From positions 75,382 through 139,381 of the forward strand of contig JAZQZC010000046.1 of the NCBI GenBank assembly GCA_045633845.1: a DNA stretch of 64,000 nucleotides, in the 5' to 3' direction. Source of the DNA: RGIG4708 sp045633845. Its GTDB lineage: Bacteria > Bacillota > Clostridia > UMGS1810. The position numbers were made by a program, and so were the translations under genes. Shown here piece by piece: positions 16,476 through 25,219 of the stretch. Within the stretch, counting starts at the first letter, position 1, and each line of letters begins with the position of its first letter. The notes under the pieces were generated by a model. The model did not search any database. It was not told the origin of the DNA and saw only the letters and a list, made by a program, of their open reading frames with translations.

Positions 16476-17159
16476 ATGTATATTGATGTCTATTATTTAA
16501 TACTCATTGTGCCTTGTATTATACTTTCAATGTATGCACAAAGCAAAGTTACTTCAACCTTTAACAAGTATCTCGGCTTAAACTCGGTAAAAGGCTTTAC
16601 AGGTGCGCAGACGGCCCGAAGAATACTCGACCTTAACGGACTCCATAATGTTACAATAGAATGTATCGACGGCAGGCTTTCCGACCACTATGACCCAACC
16701 AAAAAGGTTGTACGCCTGTCAAAAGATGTGTATAATGGTACCTCTGTTTCGTCAATAGGTGTTGCCGCACACGAAACAGGGCACGCCATTCAGCATTCCA
16801 CATCATACGGCCCGCTAAAAATACGAACCTCTATATTTCCTATTGTAAGCTTTTCGTCAAAGCTTGCAATGCCTCTTGCATTGCTTGGACTTTTGCTTCA
16901 GGTTCAGCCGCTTTTAAATTTTGGCATAATTTTGTTTTCGGCAGTTGTGGCTTTTCAGCTTATAACCCTGCCGGTAGAATTTAATGCGAGCAAAAGGGCA
17001 GTTGCAATTCTCGACGATACAGGAGTTCTTATGGGAGAGGAAATACCTGCGTGCAAAAAGGTGTTGAGTGCAGCAGCCCTCACTTATCTTGCATCGGCAC
17101 TCACATCTGTAATGAGCTTGCTCCGACTTATTCTTATTTCACGTGGCAGGAGACGCTGA
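16476..17159 (+). CDS. YugP-type membrane zinc metallopeptidase
   Basis: 227 residues, Zn-dependent neutral metallopeptidase family PF04298. An N-terminal helix (residues 4-20), the zinc motif HETGHAIQ at 99-106 (H99, E100, H103), and two to three further hydrophobic segments. EFNASKRAVAIL about 70 residues later probably supplies the third ligand. Substrate unknown. It sits between fmt and rsmB, a common Firmicutes arrangement. AGGAG precedes the ATG. Confidence 0.9.
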   Translation: MYIDVYYLILIVPCIILSMYAQSKVTSTFNKYLGLNSVKGFTGAQTARRILDLNGLHNVTIECIDGRLSDHYDPTKKVVRLSKDVYNGTSVSSIGVAAHETGHAIQHSTSYGPLKIRTSIFPIVSFSSKLAMPLALLGLLLQVQPLLNFGIILFSAVVAFQLITLPVEFNASKRAVAILDDTGVLMGEEIPACKKVLSAAALTYLASALTSVMSLLRLILISRGRRR

Positions 17160-17161
17160 TT

Positions 17162-18499
17162 ATGAAAACAAATGCCCGCCGCCTTGCAGCAGACATACTT
17201 TTTAGCGTTTACAAAAATGACGCATATCTTAATGAAGAATTAAAAGCTTTAAGAGCAAAAACCGATATCGACAACACAGATTTTCGCTTTGTAAATGAGC
17301 TTGCAAGCGGCGTAATAAAAAACAAGCTTCGTATTGACTATATAATTTCACAAAATACCAATATAAAATTAAAAAAGATTTCCACATACATTCTGGCAAT
17401 TTTAGAGTGCGCTGTGTATCAGATTGTTTTTATGGATAAGGTACCTGCCTCTGCCGCAGTAAATGAGGCAGTAAAGCTTACCAAAAGCCGCAATCTGCGC
17501 AAAAGCAGCGGTTTTGTAAACGGAGTGCTGCGCAGTGTTGAGCGCACATACTTAAGTTTAAGATATCCTCAAAACAAAAACGAATTTTTGAGTGTATATT
17601 ATTCATATCCGCTGTGGCTTGTAAACAGATGGATAAATGAGTTCGGCGAAGAGCGCTCACAGAGCATAATAGCTGCAATGAACCAAAAGCCCGATTTGTT
17701 TTTCAGGGCAAACACGCTCAAAACAAATGCCGGGGAGCTTGCAGAGCAGCTTAATGCAAATGGATGCAATACATCTGTTTACAATAACCCAAAATGCCCT
17801 GGGCTGGACTACCTTGCACTTTGTAATTCGGTAAATGATATAACATCCCTTGACAGCTACAAGGATGGATTGTTTTATATTCAGGATTTTGCCGCGGCTC
17901 TTACTGTGGAAATTATGGATGTACATCCCGGTATGACAGTAATTGATATGTGTGCTGCACCGGGCGGCAAAACAACCCATATGGCAGAAAAAATGGGCAA
18001 CAAAGGCACAATATATGCTTTTGATGTATATGAGCACAAAATCAACAGAATTAACGAAAATGCATCACGCCTCGGAATAGACATAATAAAAGCACAGGTG
18101 TCCGATTCCACTATAAATATACCAGAGCTTAACGGCATTGCCGACAGAGTGCTTGTGGATGCCCCTTGCAGCGGACTTGGTATTATAAGGCGCAAGCCCG
18201 ATATTAAATATTCACGTAGTCCTGAGGATTTGCAAAGCCTTGCGGAGGTTGGCTATAAAATACTTGACAACGCAAAGAATTATGTCAAACCCGGCGGAGT
18301 TATTATTTACAGTACTTGTACAATCGAAAGATGCGAAAATGATGATGTTACAGATAAATTCTTAAAAAATAACAAAAACTTTGAAAAACAGATTATTACT
18401 GCATATGACAAGCAAAACGACGGAAGCATCACCTTGTATCCCGATACAGATAATTGTGACGGCTTTTACATATGCAAGCTGAAAAAGGTTTCGGATTAA
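17162..18499 (+). CDS. rsmB: 16S rRNA (cytosine-967-C5) methyltransferase
   Basis: 445 residues from ATG 17162; an in-frame start inside yugP at 17051 would add a nonsensical leader. An N-terminal NusB-like RNA-binding domain (about 1-140: ARRLAADILFSVYKN, AVNEAVKLTKS) is followed by the SAM-binding domain with VIDMCAAPGGKTTHMAEKM. Two catalytic cysteines lie in VDAPCSGLGIIRRKPD and YSTCTIERCEND. It begins 2 nt after the yugP stop. Confidence 0.95.
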   Translation: MKTNARRLAADILFSVYKNDAYLNEELKALRAKTDIDNTDFRFVNELASGVIKNKLRIDYIISQNTNIKLKKISTYILAILECAVYQIVFMDKVPASAAVNEAVKLTKSRNLRKSSGFVNGVLRSVERTYLSLRYPQNKNEFLSVYYSYPLWLVNRWINEFGEERSQSIIAAMNQKPDLFFRANTLKTNAGELAEQLNANGCNTSVYNNPKCPGLDYLALCNSVNDITSLDSYKDGLFYIQDFAAALTVEIMDVHPGMTVIDMCAAPGGKTTHMAEKMGNKGTIYAFDVYEHKINRINENASRLGIDIIKAQVSDSTINIPELNGIADRVLVDAPCSGLGIIRRKPDIKYSRSPEDLQSLAEVGYKILDNAKNYVKPGGVIIYSTCTIERCENDDVTDKFLKNNKNFEKQIITAYDKQNDGSITLYPDTDNCDGFYICKLKKVSD

Positions 18500-18511
18500 C
18501 GGTGATAAGGT

Positions 18512-19546
18512 ATGATTAACTTAAAAGACCTTACAATTGAAGAGTTAAAACAATTTGTGGCAGAGATTGGCGAAAAGCCTTTTCGCGCAGGGCAGATATA
18601 CACATGGCTTTACCGCGGTGTTACTTCATTTGACCAGATGACGGATTTGTCAAAGGAGTTAAGAGATAAGCTTGCAGGAGTGTCATATATCAGCGCACCC
18701 AAAATTGCAGGCAAGCTTGTGTCACAAATAGACGGCACCAAAAAATATTTGTTTGAGCTTTCCGACGGAAATGTTGTAGAAAGCGTGGTAATGTACTACA
18801 AGCATGGTATAACAATTTGTATTTCGTGTCAGGTTGGCTGCCGTATGGGCTGTAAATTCTGTGCCTCTACAATAGGTGGAAAGGTAAGAGATTTAACCCC
18901 CGGTGAAATAATTGACCAGGTTATATTTGCATCCAAAGACATAGGCGAGCGTATATCAAACATAGTAATGATGGGCATAGGCGAGCCCCTTGACAATTTT
19001 GACAACGTGGTAAAATTTTTGCAAAATGTCAACAACCAAAAAGGACTGGGCATTGGCTACAGGCACATTTCACTCTCAACCTGCGGTATTGTGCCAAAAA
19101 TTTATGAGCTTGCCCGGCTTAATTTTCCAATCACCCTGTCAATATCGCTTCACGCTGTAAATGATGAGATGCGCAGCTCAATAATGCCTGTTAACAAAAA
19201 ATATTCTATTACTCAATTGCTTGATGCCTGCAGGGCTTATATAGGTGAAAATAACAGGCGCATAAGCTTTGAATATTCAATCATAAATGGTGTAAATGAC
19301 ACACCTCAAACGGCAAATGCTCTTGCAGATTTACTCTCAGGTATGCTTTGCCACGTAAATGTCATTCCGGTAAACAACGTAGAAGAAAATAGCTTTAAAA
19401 AGCCGGACAAATCAAAAATACAAAAATTCATTTCGGTGCTCCAAAAGCGCGGCATAAATGCAACTGTAAGGCGGGAGCTTGGCAGTGACATAAGTGCTTC
19501 GTGCGGACAACTCAGGAGAGCATATGCAAAGGAGGGAAAAATGTGA
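18512..19546 (+). CDS. rlmN: Dual-specificity 23S rRNA/tRNA adenine-C2 methyltransferase RlmN
   Basis: 344-residue radical SAM enzyme. The cluster motif is CRMGCKFC (C110, C114, C117). GEPLDNFDNV and the SLSTCGIVP and SISLHAVND barrel strands follow. The C-terminal SASCGQLR holds the second redox-active Cys that forms the methyl adduct pair. Methylates A2503 of 23S rRNA and A37 of some tRNAs. Four-base overlap with the phosphatase gene. Confidence 0.97.
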   Translation: MINLKDLTIEELKQFVAEIGEKPFRAGQIYTWLYRGVTSFDQMTDLSKELRDKLAGVSYISAPKIAGKLVSQIDGTKKYLFELSDGNVVESVVMYYKHGITICISCQVGCRMGCKFCASTIGGKVRDLTPGEIIDQVIFASKDIGERISNIVMMGIGEPLDNFDNVVKFLQNVNNQKGLGIGYRHISLSTCGIVPKIYELARLNFPITLSISLHAVNDEMRSSIMPVNKKYSITQLLDACRAYIGENNRRISFEYSIINGVNDTPQTANALADLLSGMLCHVNVIPVNNVEENSFKKPDKSKIQKFISVLQKRGINATVRRELGSDISASCGQLRRAYAKEGKM

Positions 19547-20286
19547 ATATTGCAGTAGGAACAAACAGAGGTATGGTAAGAGAGGTCAACGAAGACTCTT
19601 TCAGCACCACACAGCTTAATCAAAATACCTGTTGCCTTATAATTGCTGATGGTATGGGCGGTCATAAGGCAGGGCAGATTGCAAGCGGCCTGGCTTGCAG
19701 CATAATAACAAATCACATTAAAGAGGTTTTTGATTTAAAAGGCATAAACGATGAAAATGCAGGTACTTGCCTTGCTGATGCAATAAGCATAGCAAACAAA
19801 AAGCTTTATTCCGACCAGCTTGCCGATGAGTCGCTCAGCGGTATGGGTACAACAGTTGTTGCTGCTGTTATTACGCAGAGTAATATACACATTTGCAGTG
19901 CAGGCGACAGCCGTTTGTATGTTGTAGACGACAAATTAAAGCAAATTACAAAAGACCATTCTTATGTACAGGATTTGCTTGACAAAGGACTCATTACGGG
20001 TGAAGAAGCCGACAAACACCCCAACAAAAATATAATAACTAGAGCCGTTGGTACAGAGCTCAACATAGACACAGATTATTTTGCTCTTTCAAAAGATAAT
20101 ATAACAAAGCTCATTATGTGTACAGACGGACTTACAAATTTTGTAAGCGACAGTGAAATTGAGAGCATATTAAAAAATAACGATGCGCAGAGCGCCAATA
20201 AAATACTTATTGACCTGGCAAACAACAACGGCGGCAAAGACAACATAACAGTGATTAATGTTGATTTTGAAGAGGTGAAAAAATGA
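19543..20286 (+). CDS. stp: PP2C-type Ser/Thr phosphatase (Stp/PrpC)
   Basis: 247 residues from GTG 19543, preceded by GGAGGG at 19531-19536. PPM metal-binding motifs are present: REVNEDSF near the start, IADGMGGHKAGQIAS, GTTVVAAVI, SAGDSRLYV, TRAVG and TDGLTNFVSD, and GGKDNITVI at the end. It opposes the kinase PrkC in the next gene, with which it overlaps (ATGA). The pair controls cell wall growth and spore germination in Firmicutes. Confidence 0.95.
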   Translation: MNIAVGTNRGMVREVNEDSFSTTQLNQNTCCLIIADGMGGHKAGQIASGLACSIITNHIKEVFDLKGINDENAGTCLADAISIANKKLYSDQLADESLSGMGTTVVAAVITQSNIHICSAGDSRLYVVDDKLKQITKDHSYVQDLLDKGLITGEEADKHPNKNIITRAVGTELNIDTDYFALSKDNITKLIMCTDGLTNFVSDSEIESILKNNDAQSANKILIDLANNNGGKDNITVINVDFEEVKK

Positions 20287-22223
20287 TGACTGGTAAAATT
20301 TTGGGAAACAGATATGAAATTATCGAAGAAATAGGCAAGGGCGGAATGGCAAATGTTTACAAAGCCCATTGTAAGCTTTTAAACCGACCTGTTGCAATAA
20401 AGGTATTAAAAAAAGAACTGGTTGAAGATACCGAATATTTAAAGAGATTCAATACCGAGGCTCAGGCTGCCGCAAGTCTTGTGCATCCAAATATTGTTTC
20501 GATATTTGATTTTGGAAGTGATATGGATTGCCATTATATAGTTATGGAGCTTATAGATGGTATTACACTTAAGCAGTACATCAACGAAAAAGCACCTCTT
20601 GATACCAAAGAGGCTCTTAATATTGCTTATCAGATATGTGACGCTCTTTCTGTTGCACATCAGCACAATATTGTGCACCGCGACATAAAGCCTCACAATA
20701 TTATGATAACAAGTGACACAAGAGTAAAGGTTACCGATTTTGGTATAGCAAGAGCAACAAGCGGCTCAACAATGACTGCAGACAACAGCATACTTGGCTC
20801 GGTTCATTATATTTCACCTGAGCAGGCAAGAGGCACTGTTGTAGACGGCAAAACCGATTTGTATTCTCTTGGTATTGTCCTTTACGAAATGCTTACAGGA
20901 AGAGTTCCTTTTGAGTGCGATTCTCCAGTTGGCATTGCAATGAAGCATATCGAAGAGGTTGCAGTTAACCCAAGAGAGTACAATCCCGAAATAACATATT
21001 CGGTTCAGTCACTTGTGATGAAAGCAATCTCCAAGGATATCAACGACAGATATCAGAATGCTGCAGATTTTAAGGCAGACATAACAAGGCTTTTGGAAAA
21101 CCCTGACAGCGTAATCGAAACTGCAGATACATCAGGCAGTGCTGACAAGGATGCAACTATGAAAATTCCTGTGGTTGGCTCAGGTGCTGACACCAACAAC
21201 GTTAAAAAGAAGGAAACACAGGATTTTAAAGATTTTGACCATATAAATTTTGGCAAAGAAAACAGAAAAATACTCGTTGGCGCAATTGCTACAGCTCTTT
21301 TGATTGTAGGCTTGCTTTCACTTGGTGTAACATATATACTTTATCCTGAAGCACCAATATTTAGCATATTTGCAGGGGATGAAGTAAAGGTTCCAAATTT
21401 TGTAGGTCTCAAGATAGATGAAGCAAACGAGCTTGCAGCACAAAATGAGCTTGAAATCGAAATCAAAGAAGAGGTTGTTGATGAAACTACTCCCGAGGGC
21501 TGCATTATTGAGCAATCTCCAAAGGCTCGCAGAAAAGCTGAAAAGGGCAGTATAGTACAGGTAGTAATCAGCGTAGGTGTCGAAAAAATACGCGTCGGCG
21601 ACTATCAGCTTACTAATTTTGAAAATGCAAAAAAAGCTCTTGAAGCACAAGGCTTTATTGTTGACATTGAGCGTGAATTTAATGATGAAGTACCCGAAAA
21701 TTACGTAATTCGTCACATGCCTTCCGCAGGGGAGGAGGCTCAGGCAGGTTCGCCAGTTACCCTTGTTGTAAGCAAGGGCCCCGAAGAAACTACTGTTACA
21801 GTTCCTAATTTTGTAGGTAAAACCCTTGAACAGACAACAGCTCTTATCGAAAAAGAAGGGCTTGCTCTGGGTAATGTATCTTACGAAAAATCTGTAATTG
21901 ACGAAGGTATTGTTATTAAGCAGAACATCGGCGGCGGTGAAACAGTTGGCAACAACACACCTATCAATCTTGTAATAAGCAGTGGCAACAAAAACAGTGT
22001 TGGTGACGAAATTACCGAGCAGACACTCCGCTATGTGTTTAACACCGACAAGCAGGAGGTAACAATAAGAGTTACCGAAGACGGCACTACAATATATGAT
22101 GGTCTTGCCTTCCCGGGCAGCTCTGAGGAATTTACCCTCAAGGTAAAAGGAACAGGTCAAAAATATTATGAAATTTATGTAGATGGTGTCCTTGCGGAAA
22201 CACAGACTATAAGTTTTAATTAA
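20283..22223 (+). CDS. prkC: PASTA-domain Ser/Thr protein kinase PrkC
   Basis: 646 residues. Cytoplasmic kinase domain 1-270: GKGGMANVYKAH (glycine loop), AIKVLKKEL, HRDIKPHNIMI (catalytic loop), VTDFGIARA. A linker is followed by one membrane helix (about 329-353, ILVGAIATALLIVGLLSLG). Three extracellular PASTA repeats follow: VKVPNFVGLKIDEA, a divergent IRVGDYQLTNFENAKKAL, and VTVPNFVGKTLEQ, then a beta-rich tail to the C-terminus. PASTA domains sense muropeptides. The middle repeat lacks the usual VP start, so ligand contact may differ. Coupled to stp. Confidence 0.96.
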   Translation: MMTGKILGNRYEIIEEIGKGGMANVYKAHCKLLNRPVAIKVLKKELVEDTEYLKRFNTEAQAAASLVHPNIVSIFDFGSDMDCHYIVMELIDGITLKQYINEKAPLDTKEALNIAYQICDALSVAHQHNIVHRDIKPHNIMITSDTRVKVTDFGIARATSGSTMTADNSILGSVHYISPEQARGTVVDGKTDLYSLGIVLYEMLTGRVPFECDSPVGIAMKHIEEVAVNPREYNPEITYSVQSLVMKAISKDINDRYQNAADFKADITRLLENPDSVIETADTSGSADKDATMKIPVVGSGADTNNVKKKETQDFKDFDHINFGKENRKILVGAIATALLIVGLLSLGVTYILYPEAPIFSIFAGDEVKVPNFVGLKIDEANELAAQNELEIEIKEEVVDETTPEGCIIEQSPKARRKAEKGSIVQVVISVGVEKIRVGDYQLTNFENAKKALEAQGFIVDIEREFNDEVPENYVIRHMPSAGEEAQAGSPVTLVVSKGPEETTVTVPNFVGKTLEQTTALIEKEGLALGNVSYEKSVIDEGIVIKQNIGGGETVGNNTPINLVISSGNKNSVGDEITEQTLRYVFNTDKQEVTIRVTEDGTTIYDGLAFPGSSEEFTLKVKGTGQKYYEIYVDGVLAETQTISFN

Positions 22224-22236
22224 TAGGTGATATAAC

Positions 22237-23121
22237 GTGAACTGCAAAGGAAAAATTTTAAAAGGTATCGGTGGATTTTACTACATCAAGCCCGATGACA
22301 GCTCCCACATTATTGAATGTAAGGCGAGGGGTAAATTCCGCAATTTATCACTTGTACCCATAATTGGAGATGTGGTTGATATAGAGCTGTCAAATGAGGC
22401 AGGTAAGGGCAGCATAGCCCATATATACGACAGAAAAAATTCGTTTATACGGCCTGCAGTTGCAAATATTGATGTACTTGTAATAGTAGCTGCCTGCGAC
22501 AATCCAAAGCCTGATTTTGCGTTTATAGACAAAATGCTTGCAATTGCATATACCAAAAATGTTGAATGTGTTATTTGCTTTAACAAGACAGACCTTGCAG
22601 ATGACGCAACTGTTGAGTCGTATGCAAAAATTTATACAGATATCGGGTATAAAGTAATTTGTACAAATTTTGAAAGTGCCTTGGGCGCCGAACAATTGCG
22701 TCAGCTTATAAATGGCAAAACAACTGCCTTTACAGGGTTTTCGGGAGTTGGCAAATCAACACTGCTTAACAACCTTATAGGCAATGAATATATGCAAACG
22801 GGCGAGGTAAGCAAAAAGCTTGGCAGAGGCAAGCATACAACAAGGCATGTAGAGCTCCTTGAGTATGCCGATGGCAGCTATATTGCCGATACTCCCGGGT
22901 TTTCCACACTTGATTTACCTGATATTGATGCTTCAATGCTAAAGGAATGCTTTGTTGAATTTTTGGAGTATTCCGATAAATGCAAGTTTGCAGACTGTAT
23001 GCATACATCGGGCAAATTCTGCGGTGTTTACAATGCTGTGGAATGTGGAAAAATCCACAAAGGCAGATATCAAAATTATATAAACTTTTACAACACTTTA
23101 AAAGATAAAAAGGAGTGGTAA
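22237..23121 (+). CDS. rsgA: Ribosome small-subunit-dependent GTPase A
   Basis: 294-residue circularly permuted GTPase that acts late in 30S maturation. GTG start after GGTGAT. The N-terminal OB domain is followed by FNKTDL (G4) then GFSGVGKSTLLNNLIG (G1) and DTPGF (G3), the permuted order that defines the family. A C-terminal zinc knuckle follows: C-x4-C-x-H-x6-C in KCKFADCMHTSGKFC. Sits in the usual prkC-rsgA-rpe-thiN order. Confidence 0.96.
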   Translation: MNCKGKILKGIGGFYYIKPDDSSHIIECKARGKFRNLSLVPIIGDVVDIELSNEAGKGSIAHIYDRKNSFIRPAVANIDVLVIVAACDNPKPDFAFIDKMLAIAYTKNVECVICFNKTDLADDATVESYAKIYTDIGYKVICTNFESALGAEQLRQLINGKTTAFTGFSGVGKSTLLNNLIGNEYMQTGEVSKKLGRGKHTTRHVELLEYADGSYIADTPGFSTLDLPDIDASMLKECFVEFLEYSDKCKFADCMHTSGKFCGVYNAVECGKIHKGRYQNYINFYNTLKDKKEW

Positions 23122-23123
23122 CA

Positions 23124-23765
23124 GTGATTTTATCACCATCAATTTTGGCTGCGGATTTTGCAAATCTGGAGCGCGATATTAAAGCAGTGGACAAAGCTGG
23201 TGCACAATACATTCACGTAGACGTTATGGACGGACACTTTGTGCCAAACATAACCTTTGGCCCCGATATGGTAAAATGTATACGAAAAACTACAAACAAG
23301 GTTTTGGATGTTCATCTTATGATAGAATATCCCGAAAAGTATATAGAGGCATTTATTAATGCGGGAGCAGACATAATTAATGTTCATTTTGAGAGCAAAA
23401 TGGATTTTGACAATGTGTGCGAAATTGTAAAGGGTGCAGGCAAAAAGCTTGCAATGACAATCAACCCCGAAACAGATGCAGAGGTTTTAAAAGAATATCT
23501 CCAAAGGCTTGATATGGTGCTTATTATGAGCGTACATCCGGGCTACGGCGGTCAAAAATTTATAGAGTCAAGCATCGACAAGGTAAAGCTTGTGCGCAGC
23601 TGGGACAGCAATATTGACATCGAGATAGACGGCGGGATTAATCTTGATAACGTTGCCGGAGTTGTTGCAGCAGGTGCCAATGTAATTGTTGCAGGTTCTG
23701 CCATATATAAGCACGAGGATGTAGCTGCGGTATGTGAAGAATTTTTTAAACGAGGTAATTGCTGA
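23124..23765 (+). CDS. rpe: Ribulose-phosphate 3-epimerase
   Basis: 213 residues from GTG 23124 (VILSPSILAADFANLERDI); AAAAGGAG at 23107-23114 is 8-9 nt upstream. An in-frame GTG at 23115 sits on the Shine-Dalgarno and is rejected. Barrel with metal ligands in HVDVMDGHFVPNITFG and DVHLMIE, then MSVHPGYGGQKF and EIDGGIN. Interconverts ribulose-5-P and xylulose-5-P. Confidence 0.96.
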   Translation: MILSPSILAADFANLERDIKAVDKAGAQYIHVDVMDGHFVPNITFGPDMVKCIRKTTNKVLDVHLMIEYPEKYIEAFINAGADIINVHFESKMDFDNVCEIVKGAGKKLAMTINPETDAEVLKEYLQRLDMVLIMSVHPGYGGQKFIESSIDKVKLVRSWDSNIDIEIDGGINLDNVAGVVAAGANVIVAGSAIYKHEDVAAVCEEFFKRGNC

Positions 23766-24400
23766 TGCAGGCAGTAATAATTTCGAGCGGCAGCATTGAT
23801 AATTACGTTGATGCAAAAAAAATGTGTTCGGGGCGCTATGTTATATGTGCGGACGGAGGTCTCAGCCATTGTATGGCTATGGGCATTGTGCCCGATGTGT
23901 GGATAGGAGACAAAGACTCCTGCCTATTGAGCAACAAAGAGTTTGAGGCAGCAACACAAAACTGCAAAATCATAAAGCTTAACCCCGAAAAGGATGCTAC
24001 TGATACAGAGCTTGCATGCGAATATGCAGCCGATAACGCATTTGATGATATTGTTTTGCTTGGTGCAACAGGCACACGCTTTGACCATACAATTGCAAAT
24101 GTGTATTTGCTCAAAAAAATGGCAGACAGTGGTGTAAAGGCTAAAATTGCAGACAGCAACAACATAATTTATGTGGCAGATAGGCACAACATAATCAAAA
24201 AAGGTGATTTTGACTACGTTTCGGTAATTCCGCTTGATATATGTATTAGCGGAATCACCAACAACGGCTTGTACTACAAGCTTGACAACGAGCGGCTTGA
24301 AAAATATTCATCTCGTGGTATAAGCAATAAGCTTACCGAAAATGTTGCAACAATTGACATAACCGACGGCGATGCGCTTATAATACTTTCAAAAGATTGA
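23765..24400 (+). CDS. thiN: Thiamine pyrophosphokinase
   Basis: 211 residues, ATG overlapping the rpe stop (TGATG). Converts thiamine to the cofactor TPP with ATP. Motifs: YVICADGGLSHC, PDVWIGDKDSC, LNPEKDATDTELACEYA, LLGATGTRFDHTIAN, and a C-terminal beta domain ending in the NVATIDITDGDALIIL strand. AGGT upstream. Last gene of the long prkC block with clear function. Confidence 0.95.
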   Translation: MQAVIISSGSIDNYVDAKKMCSGRYVICADGGLSHCMAMGIVPDVWIGDKDSCLLSNKEFEAATQNCKIIKLNPEKDATDTELACEYAADNAFDDIVLLGATGTRFDHTIANVYLLKKMADSGVKAKIADSNNIIYVADRHNIIKKGDFDYVSVIPLDICISGITNNGLYYKLDNERLEKYSSRGISNKLTENVATIDITDGDALIILSKD

Positions 24401-24415
24401 TTTTGGAGAACTGAA

Positions 24416-25147
24416 ATGAAAGAAAAAATATACACAATTCCGATAAACGACGCATTTGACAAAAACAGTGAGTGCGCGGTTTGTGAGTTCGAAAAACAAC
24501 AGGAAATGCTGCGAATAGAGTACACGCTCGGTGCAAGTATGATGGAACCCGATTCGCGCCTCTTTACCAACAACAGAGGCTTTTGTGAGAGGCATACTGC
24601 AATGCTTTTAAAAAAAGAAAATAAGCTAAGCCTCGCCCTTGTGCTCAAAACTCATATGGATGAGCTTATAGAGGAATTTGAAAAAGCTGATTTGCAGCTT
24701 AATGAGACTCCAAAGCAAACCTTGTTTTCAAAAAACAAGGTTGATGTAACCGATGCACTTAGAGATGTTATATCCAAAAGACATTGCAGCTGCGCTGTAT
24801 GCGAAAAGATGGATTCAATAATGAATTCGTTTGTACAAAATTTGCTATATTTGTATTTTGCAGAGGATGAATTTAAGCAAAAATTTACATCATCCAAAGG
24901 CTTTTGTCTTAAGCATTACGACATGCTTGTAAAAGGTGCAAAAAAGAGCTTAAACGGAAAAAAGCTAAAGGATTTTTGCATTACACTTTCAAAGCTTGAA
25001 ATACAAAATTTTAAACGCATCCGCGATGATGTAGATTGGTTTACCAAAAAATTTGATTACAGATATGAAAAAGAGGATTGGAAAAACTCTCGTGATTCGG
25101 TACCAAGAGCATCACAAAAAATCTCAGGCTGTATTGTAAAGCTATGA
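24416..25147 (+). CDS. DUF6062-like cysteine-rich cytosolic protein
   Basis: 243 residues with no signal peptide. Two related halves each carry a C-x2-C and a CxxxH/CxxxY-like site: ECAVCEFEKQ with GFCERHTAML, and SCAVCEKMDS with GFCLKHYDML. This duplicated Cys/His pattern suggests zinc or cluster binding. I believe this is the clostridial DUF6062 family, but that name is from memory and not verified. Function unknown. It follows thiN by 15 nt with GGAG at its start and ends at a palindromic element. Confidence 0.6.
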   Translation: MKEKIYTIPINDAFDKNSECAVCEFEKQQEMLRIEYTLGASMMEPDSRLFTNNRGFCERHTAMLLKKENKLSLALVLKTHMDELIEEFEKADLQLNETPKQTLFSKNKVDVTDALRDVISKRHCSCAVCEKMDSIMNSFVQNLLYLYFAEDEFKQKFTSSKGFCLKHYDMLVKGAKKSLNGKKLKDFCITLSKLEIQNFKRIRDDVDWFTKKFDYRYEKEDWKNSRDSVPRASQKISGCIVKL

Positions 25148-25150
25148 AAA

Positions 25151-25202
25151 CAGGTGACAGAGGGGACGCACCTTTTGCAAAGGAACATCCCACTGTCACC
25201 TG
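25151..25202. repeat. Palindromic element B (GGTGACAG...CTGTCACC)
   Basis: Arms CAGGTGACAG and CTGTCACCTG with an inner AGGGGACG/CATCCC pair. It is the same motif family as the element at 271-330 and lies between two convergent genes, so it could also act as a bidirectional terminator. Confidence 0.7.
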
Positions 25203-25219
25203 GTTTATAAAAAAATGCG

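Noticed and set aside
17051..17161. Upstream extension of rsmB
   Set aside because: It lies inside yugP, lacks a ribosome binding site and would add 37 unconserved residues; ATG 17162 is the family start.
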